A DNA stretch of 10,691 bases from an uncultured Eubacteriales bacterium (lineage in GTDB: Bacteria; Bacillota_A; Clostridia; Saccharofermentanales; Saccharofermentanaceae). The DNA lies in NCBI GenBank assembly GCA_900313405.1, contig OMQY01000115.1, forward strand, positions 1 to 10,691, in the 5' to 3' direction. Under the pieces are notes generated by a model. It worked only from the letters and a program-made list of their open reading frames with translations. It was not told the DNA's origin and ran no database searches. The translations under genes were made by a program, and so were the position numbers. Positions 6,459 through 10,691 of this stretch are shown here, one piece after another (positions within the stretch are counted from its first letter, which is position 1; every line of letters begins with the position of its first letter).

Positions 6459-9135
6459 CGTTACCTCCCGCAGCTTCGTCTTCCGGAAGGAATTCGAAGA
6501 TCTCGTTGTCATAGTCGTCCGGCTCTATCCTGTCACTGTCTATATTCTTTTCGATCACTTTAACGAGTCTCTCATAGAGCTTCATCACCTTGTCGTGACC
6601 ATCCCTGAGTGTCATCTCGTCACCCGAGCCCGCAGCCTGCTCGAGCTTAGCTGCCATCTCATTTATCCTGTTCGCTCCGATCGTCTTCGACGTAGACTTC
6701 AACGAGTGGATATAGATCTCATAATCCTTCCAGTCACGTGCGTCGTAGCACGCCTTGAGCTTAAGGGATTTTGTCTTGTATTCCGAGCAGTACTCGGCAA
6801 GTATCGACTTATAGATATCCGCATCATTCTGGCAATAGTAGAGGCCGGATGCCGTGTCGACACCCTCTCGCATAAGTGCCTGATAGAGGTCCGATGTCTC
6901 CTTGTCTTCAGATGTTCCTTCACCGGTTCCGGATCGTCTTACTATGTTCGTCTTGGCAGCGGGAAGATGGTCAAGTATCATCTGTTCGAGTTCTCTTCCG
7001 TCGACAGGCTTGGCAAGATAATCGTCAAAACCTTTATCGAGATACTTGTCACGGGCGTCTCTCACCACGTCGGCAGTCAGGCAGATGACAGGCGTATCGT
7101 GATTGATGCCGTCCTTCTCCCCGCGCAGCTTGCCGAGCGTCTCGACGCCGTCCATTCCGGGCATCCTCTGATCCATCAGGATGAGATCATATTTTGTGCG
7201 CGACGCGAGATCCAAAGCCTCCTGTCCGTTCTGCGCGGTATCGATCCTGATGCCGGTCTTCTTAAGGAGATTGACGATAACGACGATGTTCATCTTCGTG
7301 TCATCTACTACGAGGATATGCGCTTCGGGCGCGTGGAAAGTCTCGACATATATGCCTTCGAGTTCATCATCGGAAGACGAACGGTAGTCGCCCAGGGGCT
7401 TGTCGCTTACGACCTCCTGCCACAGTTCGAAGTAGAAGGTCGATCCTACTCCGTAGATGCTGTCGACATGAAGTTCCGACCCCATGAGCTTCAGGAGTTC
7501 CGTCGATATCGATATGCCGAGTCCGGTGCCTTCGATATTACGGTTCCTTACGACATCAAGCCTCTCGAACGACTCGAAAAGCCTCTTCATATCGCTCTCC
7601 TTGATCCCTATGCCGGTGTCCTTGACTTCCACATAAATGCGTGCCGCCTTCTTCGGGTCTTCCCTATATTCGCTGACCCTCATAGTAAGCCTGACCGAGC
7701 CCTTTTCCGTATACTTCACGGCATTGGTCAAAAGGTTCATTATGACCTCATTGATCCTCATGTCATCGCCGTAGAGTTCGGACGGCAACTGCGGATCGAT
7801 ATCGTAACTGAAGTCCAGCGACTTCGCCCTCATCCTCTCCGATATGGAATTGATGAGGTAGCTCACCTGCGACCTCGTCGAATATCTGACAGGCACGATC
7901 TCCATCTTGCCGTATTCGATCTTGGAGAAATCGAGTATGCTGTTGACCAGCTGAAGGAGATTATGTCCCGACTTCTTGATCGTGCCGGAATACTCCATGA
8001 TATCCCTGTTGTCGGTCTCCCTCATTATCATCTCGTTCATGCCGAGGATCGCGTTGATAGGCGTCCTGATCTCGTGGCTCATATCCGCGAGGAACCGGCT
8101 CTTTGCCTTGCTCGCTTCGTCTGCCGCCTGTTTCTCGAGCGTCAGCACATGCGCCTCATACGCCTGCTGCTGCTTGCTCATCTTATCGAGCACGTACGCG
8201 AGCAATATTGCGATACCTATACCGATGACGACCGCCGCGATCGCCGCGAGGAGGATGCCCCTCATGACGCTGTTCAGATCCTTCATCATCTCGGCCTTGT
8301 TTGTCGCGATGCCGACATACCATCCCGTATTATCCATCCTCGCTATGACGATGCCGCGCGTAACGCCGTCGTAGTCCTTAAGATAAACGGTCTCGTCGGA
8401 ACCGCTCTCGATTATCTTTATCACATTCCCGTAGGGTGCGTCTTCGACATCCATTATCCCGAGCGGCTCATCGTCAAACTGATACTCTTCATCGGGATGA
8501 ACGATCACGCCCAAGTTCGTATCGAGCAGGAAAGCATAGCTGTCATCCTCGACGTCCGCCTGACTGATGATATCGACCAGCGTATCAACGAAAATATCCG
8601 CCGCCATGACTCCCGCGAGTTCCCCCTCCTCGTCATAGACGGCCTTTGATATCGTTATGATCGGCTGCTTCGAATCATAATCCCTGTAAGGCGACGAATA
8701 GTAAAGCTCGCCCGTCTCGGCCGCAGTCGTGAACCAGTCTCTCGTATGCACATAGTCGACCGTCCCGTCCGGCACAAAGTCAGACGCGCACGCCATCGTG
8801 TTATCGAGGTAGGTGAAATAGAAATCATATACATAGCCGTTGGCATTCAGCTTCTCATAACTGTCCTCGAGGTACTTATGGAATTCATCCCGATCCCCGG
8901 CATATATCTCGCTGACTTCGATATCCGCCGCCAAGGTATCCAGCACGGTCGCATTATTGTTGATCCAGGCCGTCAGTTCCTGCGCATATTTATCCGCCGC
9001 GATGGCGTATTTGTCCTCCAGCTGTGAGGACATACCGTTCTTCGTCCTCTGATAACTGACCATGGACAGCAGTCCCGTACTTACCAGGACGACCAGCACG
9101 ATCATTATCGTCATCTTTGTTCGCAAAGTCTTCAT
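6451..9135 (-). CDS. dCache-sensor hybrid histidine kinase with REC and HPt
   Basis: This 894-residue kinase heads the operon. A membrane anchor lies at about 8-27 and a second span at about 293-315. Between them an extracytoplasmic domain of about 260 residues has double-Cache hallmarks: YVHTRDWF at 128-135, SSPYRD near 150, and GVMAADIF at 175-182. A coiled coil (about 320-345) leads to HisKA with H354 in SHEIRTP. The ATPase domain has N467/N471, DTGIG at 506-510, FESF at 520-523 and GTGLG at 536-540. The receiver (about 605-725) has D611/D612, phospho-acceptor D655, T687 and K709. An HPt follows with H810 in HSLKST. The tail is acidic and contains DNEIFEFLPED. All catalytic residues are present, so a full His-Asp-His relay looks possible. 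The start is fixed by an in-frame TAA 24 bases upstream. Its ribosome site is weak (GGAAG, rather far), unlike those of the later genes. The ligand is unknown; R132, W134 and D180 resemble positions used by amino-acid-binding dCache domains. Confidence 0.95.
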   Translation of the reverse strand: MKTLRTKMTIMIVLVVLVSTGLLSMVSYQRTKNGMSSQLEDKYAIAADKYAQELTAWINNNATVLDTLAADIEVSEIYAGDRDEFHKYLEDSYEKLNANGYVYDFYFTYLDNTMACASDFVPDGTVDYVHTRDWFTTAAETGELYYSSPYRDYDSKQPIITISKAVYDEEGELAGVMAADIFVDTLVDIISQADVEDDSYAFLLDTNLGVIVHPDEEYQFDDEPLGIMDVEDAPYGNVIKIIESGSDETVYLKDYDGVTRGIVIARMDNTGWYVGIATNKAEMMKDLNSVMRGILLAAIAAVVIGIGIAILLAYVLDKMSKQQQAYEAHVLTLEKQAADEASKAKSRFLADMSHEIRTPINAILGMNEMIMRETDNRDIMEYSGTIKKSGHNLLQLVNSILDFSKIEYGKMEIVPVRYSTRSQVSYLINSISERMRAKSLDFSYDIDPQLPSELYGDDMRINEVIMNLLTNAVKYTEKGSVRLTMRVSEYREDPKKAARIYVEVKDTGIGIKESDMKRLFESFERLDVVRNRNIEGTGLGISISTELLKLMGSELHVDSIYGVGSTFYFELWQEVVSDKPLGDYRSSSDDELEGIYVETFHAPEAHILVVDDTKMNIVVIVNLLKKTGIRIDTAQNGQEALDLASRTKYDLILMDQRMPGMDGVETLGKLRGEKDGINHDTPVICLTADVVRDARDKYLDKGFDDYLAKPVDGRELEQMILDHLPAAKTNIVRRSGTGEGTSEDKETSDLYQALMREGVDTASGLYYCQNDADIYKSILAEYCSEYKTKSLKLKACYDARDWKDYEIYIHSLKSTSKTIGANRINEMAAKLEQAAGSGDEMTLRDGHDKVMKLYERLVKVIEKNIDSDRIEPDDYDNEIFEFLPEDEAAGGNDD
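6464..6469 (-). promoter_or_regulatory. Ribosome binding site deciding the start of the c-di-GMP enzyme
   Basis: The minus strand reads GGGAGG five bases before the ATG at 6458. It lies inside the last codons of the upstream kinase. The start and the upstream stop share ATGACTAA, an 8-base overlap typical of translational coupling. The alternative in-frame ATG at 6512 would add 18 residues ahead of the receiver fold, so the inner start is preferred. Confidence 0.8.
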
Positions 9136-9237
9136 ATAAACACGCTTCCGCTCGAGTTATCTTCATCACCGCGCCGGGTACGCCCCCACCGCTTAGCCGG
9201 CACGTTCTATTTATTTTACCATAATAATCACTAATAT

Positions 9238-9267
9238 TTTATATTTAATATTGGGGCGCACGTGCAA
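9238..9267 (-). promoter_or_regulatory. Candidate promoter of the kinase/c-di-GMP operon
   Basis: On the minus strand TTGCAC (9262-9267) is followed, after 18 bases, by TATAAA (9238-9243). This resembles a housekeeping sigma promoter with one or two mismatches in each box. Transcription would begin near 9231 and leave a leader of about 95 bases before the ATG at 9135. The palindrome GCACGTGC (9258-9265) overlaps the -35 box, where a bound protein could block it. The AT-rich block offers other weak -10 candidates, such as TAAAAT nearer the gene. Confidence 0.35.
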
Positions 9268-9277
9268 CCGGTTTATT

Positions 9278-9291
9278 TTTTCGCGCGAAAA
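9278..9291. promoter_or_regulatory. Perfect 14-bp palindrome, candidate operator
   Basis: TTTTCGCGCGAAAA is a perfect two-fold symmetric sequence in the divergent region. Its centre (9284.5) is about 54 bases upstream of both predicted transcription starts, so one dimeric regulator could act on both. It is not followed by a gene-end context and has no loop, so it is unlikely to be a terminator. The binding protein is unknown. Confidence 0.4.
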
Positions 9292-9303
9292 GTAATTTGC
9301 AGG

Positions 9304-9332
9304 TATTAAAAAAACTTTATGTATTGTATAAT
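9304..9332 (+). promoter_or_regulatory. Promoter of pilT
   Basis: TATAAT at 9327-9332 is a consensus -10 box. Seventeen bases upstream, TATTAA (9304-9309) is only a poor -35 match, so the promoter may need an activator. Transcription should start near 9339, giving a leader of about 25 bases before the pilT ATG at 9364, which is too short for a riboswitch. Confidence 0.55.
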
Positions 9333-9351
9333 CAGTTTGAATCTATGCCCC

Positions 9352-9358
9352 GGAGGTG
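9352..9358 (+). promoter_or_regulatory. Ribosome binding site of pilT
   Basis: GGAGGTG lies a few bases before the ATG at 9364. It selects this start over an in-frame ATG at 9319, which precedes the -10 box and so would not be on the transcript. Confidence 0.85.
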
Positions 9359-9363
9359 TGTTT

Positions 9364-10440
9364 ATGAACTTTGAAGAACTGATGGATTATGCAGTATCCA
9401 AAGACTGCTCAGACGTACATATTACCGTCGGAACCAATCTCGCGGTAAGAAGATACGGCGAACTCTATATCCTTGATGATTTGTTTTCTACTGATACGGC
9501 GACCGCCGAGATCTACACTCTCCTGAACAACAGCGACAGAGAGCGCGTAGAAGCAGGAGAAGACGTTGACTTCGGTCTCATGCTCGACAGTGAGCACCGT
9601 ATAAGAGTAAATGTTTACCATCAGCGTAACAACCTCGCAGCGAGCATCCGTATCCTGATGGCGCAGATCCCCGACATCGTAGATCTCGGTCTTCCGCCCG
9701 TTGTTCAGGATATGGCTAATGCACAGAACGGTATCGTTCTCGTAACGGGCCCTACGGGTTCCGGTAAGACCACCACACTCTCTGCACTTGTTGACTACAT
9801 CAACAAGAACAAGGCAAGACACGTAATCACGATCGAGGATCCTATCGAGTACATCTATCCTCACAATCGTGCCATGATCCACCAGCGTGAGCTCGGCCGC
9901 GATACAATGTCCTTCGCCGACGCTCTGCACTCCGCTCTCCGTGAAGACCCGGATATCATCCTCGTTGGTGAGATGCGTGACTTCGAGACCATCTCCGCCG
10001 CCATCACCGCAGCCGAGACGGGCCACCTCGTTCTCTCTACTCTCCACACCCAGAGCGCAGCCCAGACGATCGACCGTATCATCTCCGGCTCCCCTGTTGA
10101 GCTGCAGAACACGATCCGTATGCAGTTCGCTTCTTCCGTCCGCGGCGTTATCTCCCAGCAGCTCCTGCCTCTGTCCGACGGCAACGGCCGAATCCTCACG
10201 ACCGAGGTCATGGTCGGTACAACTGCTATCCAGAACCTCATCCGCGAGGACAAGATCCAGATGATCCCGGGCGCCATCCAGTCCGGCCACAGCATCGGCA
10301 TGCACACCCTGAACGAAGACCTCCTCGAGCTCTATCACAACAACCAGATCACACGTAAGACGGCCATCAACGCCGCCTACGACCCGATCGAACTCGAGAA
10401 AGCTCTCGGCCTGAATGCCGCCAACGCTTTCGGCCTCTGA
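9364..10440 (+). CDS. pilT: PilT, type IV pilus retraction ATPase
   Basis: This is a 358-residue hexameric secretion-type ATPase that drives pilus retraction at the inner face of the membrane and so twitching motility or surface contact. The length fits PilT (roughly 340-370); the long N-terminal domain of the extension ATPase PilB is missing. Visible motifs are an N-terminal segment with SDVHITVG (16-23), Walker A GPTGSGKT (129-136), the Asp box ITIEDPIEY (155-163), Walker B with the catalytic glutamate in DIILVGEMRD (197-206, E203), and the His box GHLVLSTLHT (220-229). The PilT signature AIRNLIRE appears here as AIQNLIRE (288-295). The start follows GGAGGTG. The gene ends in tandem stops (TGA TAA) and is closed at once by a terminator, so it seems to be transcribed alone. 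No pilin, PilB, PilC or PilM-type gene is in the window. It is transcribed away from the c-di-GMP/kinase operon, with which it shares the upstream region. Confidence 0.96.
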   Translation: MNFEELMDYAVSKDCSDVHITVGTNLAVRRYGELYILDDLFSTDTATAEIYTLLNNSDRERVEAGEDVDFGLMLDSEHRIRVNVYHQRNNLAASIRILMAQIPDIVDLGLPPVVQDMANAQNGIVLVTGPTGSGKTTTLSALVDYINKNKARHVITIEDPIEYIYPHNRAMIHQRELGRDTMSFADALHSALREDPDIILVGEMRDFETISAAITAAETGHLVLSTLHTQSAAQTIDRIISGSPVELQNTIRMQFASSVRGVISQQLLPLSDGNGRILTTEVMVGTTAIQNLIREDKIQMIPGAIQSGHSIGMHTLNEDLLELYHNNQITRKTAINAAYDPIELEKALGLNAANAFGL

Positions 10441-10464
10441 TAAGTTGAAGATCTGAAAAATAAG

Positions 10465-10505
10465 CGCCCCCGGCTTCGTCACTTAACGGAGCCGGGGGTG
10501 TTTTT
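10465..10505 (+). terminator. Intrinsic terminator of pilT
   Basis: CCCCCGGCTTCG (10467-10478) pairs with CGGAGCCGGGGG (10487-10498) over 12 base pairs with one G-T wobble and an 8-base loop. Two more pairs may extend the base. Five T residues follow (10501-10505). It starts about 25 bases after the pilT stop. A run of five A before the stem could let it act weakly in the other direction. Confidence 0.92.
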
Positions 10506-10509
10506 GTGC

Positions 10510-10563
10510 GGTGGGCGGTGGGCGCGGGCGGTAGGCGCGGGCGGTAGGCGGTGGGCGCGGGGC
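10510..10563 (+). repeat. G-rich short tandem array
   Basis: Eight imperfect units of 6-7 bases follow one another: GGTGGGC twice, GCGGGC and GGTAGGC alternating twice, then GGTGGGC and GCGGGGC. The 13-base unit GCGGGCGGTAGGC is repeated exactly at 10524-10536 and 10537-10549. The plus strand is strongly G-rich and holds several GGG runs. The array begins directly after the pilT terminator T-run. Its function is unknown; G-quadruplex formation or slippage-prone length variation are possible. Confidence 0.8.
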
Positions 10564-10609
10564 ACGGGTGGCGGCGGTGTGCCGTGCGGGCGTGCTTTAT
10601 GGATCGTCT

Positions 10610-10674
10610 TTACCACATTTTCGACGGAAATCGAGAATAATGTGGTAATCCAAGTCTGGCCTTACCACATTATT
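10610..10674. repeat. Three alternating copies of TTACCACATT forming alternative hairpins
   Basis: The motif appears on plus at 10610-10619, inverted at 10639-10648, and on plus again at 10665-10674 with its core starting at 10662. Copies two and three form a perfect 13-base inverted repeat, AATAATGTGGTAA (10636-10648) and TTACCACATTATT (10662-10674), separated by 13 bases. Copy one can pair with copy two instead, over at least 10 bases. No T-run follows on either strand, so these are not ordinary terminators. It could be a small dispersed intergenic repeat, an operator set for a gene to the right, or a switchable RNA structure. Confidence 0.75.
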
Positions 10675-10691
10675 AGCGAAAAGCTGTAAAA

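Larger units (their letters stand above)
9136..9363. other. Divergent intergenic control region between the kinase operon and pilT
   Basis: This stretch of 228 bases has no gene. The kinase-proximal part (9136-9205) is GC-rich and contains a possible weak GCCGG/CCGGC pairing. The middle (9206-9256) is very AT-rich with AATATT repeats. The pilT-proximal part carries two palindromes and the pilT promoter. I looked for conserved parts of c-di-GMP riboswitches in both leaders and did not recognise any. Confidence 0.7.

Noticed and set aside
6459..6512. An 18-residue N-terminal extension of the c-di-GMP enzyme
   Set aside because: It would lie within the upstream kinase gene, encodes a basic non-domain stretch, and is passed over by a good ribosome site serving the ATG at 6458.
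6370..8649. A 759-codon open frame on the plus strand opposite the dCache kinase
   Set aside because: It lies wholly opposite genes with unmistakable catalytic motifs. Its translation is rich in H, R, D and L with no recognisable domain, as expected from reading codon-biased genes backwards. It has no convincing promoter or ribosome site.
9319..9363. A 15-residue N-terminal extension of PilT
   Set aside because: The upstream ATG precedes the -10 box and has no ribosome site. The ATG at 9364 has GGAGGTG at good spacing and matches the usual PilT N-terminus.
9136..9363. A c-di-GMP riboswitch in either leader
   Set aside because: I looked for the conserved core elements of the GEMM classes and did not recognise them. 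The pilT leader is also too short. A covariance-model search would settle it.
9409..10482. A 357-codon open frame on the minus strand opposite pilT
   Set aside because: It begins within the pilT terminator region and mirrors the conserved PilT gene. There is no domain signal and no ribosome site, so it is treated as a shadow frame.
10498..10689. A 63-codon plus-strand frame after pilT
   Set aside because: It starts inside the terminator and runs through the G-rich array and the inverted repeats, giving a low-complexity G/R/A-rich peptide. The repeats explain the sequence better than a gene does.

Overview
The window looks like chromosomal DNA from a Clostridia-type Gram-positive, most likely Lachnospiraceae-like. 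This is inferred from strong AGGAGG-type Shine-Dalgarno sites, AT-rich promoters beside roughly 50% GC genes, multi-domain hybrid histidine kinases of the SHEIRTP type, and a PilT ATPase of Gram-positive style. I have no database confirmation of the taxon. There are no tRNAs, rRNAs, CRISPR arrays, insertion sequences or phage genes.

From about 1 to 9135 the minus strand carries four tightly packed signalling genes, read right to left. (1) A dCache-sensor hybrid kinase ending in REC and HPt domains (894 aa). (2) A 783-aa cyclic-di-GMP protein with the order REC, GGDEF, degenerate GGDEF, REC, HD-GYP; its start codon overlaps the stop of gene 1. (3) An 847-aa hybrid kinase with a multi-span membrane sensor, an intact REC preceded by a degenerate receiver, and an HPt. 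(4) A related multi-span hybrid kinase cut off by the left window edge just after its receiver begins. Gaps of -8, +28 and +15 bases and a good ribosome site before genes 2 to 4 argue for one operon.

From 9136 to 9363 lies a divergent control region. It holds a clear -10 box for the plus-strand gene, a weaker promoter candidate for the kinase operon, and a perfect 14-bp palindrome about equally far from both predicted start sites. From 9364 to 10440 the plus strand encodes PilT, the type IV pilus retraction ATPase, closed by a strong intrinsic terminator. The last 190 bases are non-coding: a G-rich short tandem array, then three copies of TTACCACATT in alternating orientation that can form competing hairpins.

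The working model is inferred. Three kinases with different sensors feed phosphate, through HPt domains in at least two of them, to the two receivers of the protein that can both make and break cyclic-di-GMP. The divergent pilT suggests that pilus-driven surface motility is one process controlled here. The least explained parts are the dual-receiver, dual-output c-di-GMP enzyme with its second inactive cyclase-like domain, the degenerate receiver in the third gene, the short acidic tail shared by two kinases, and the repeats after pilT.
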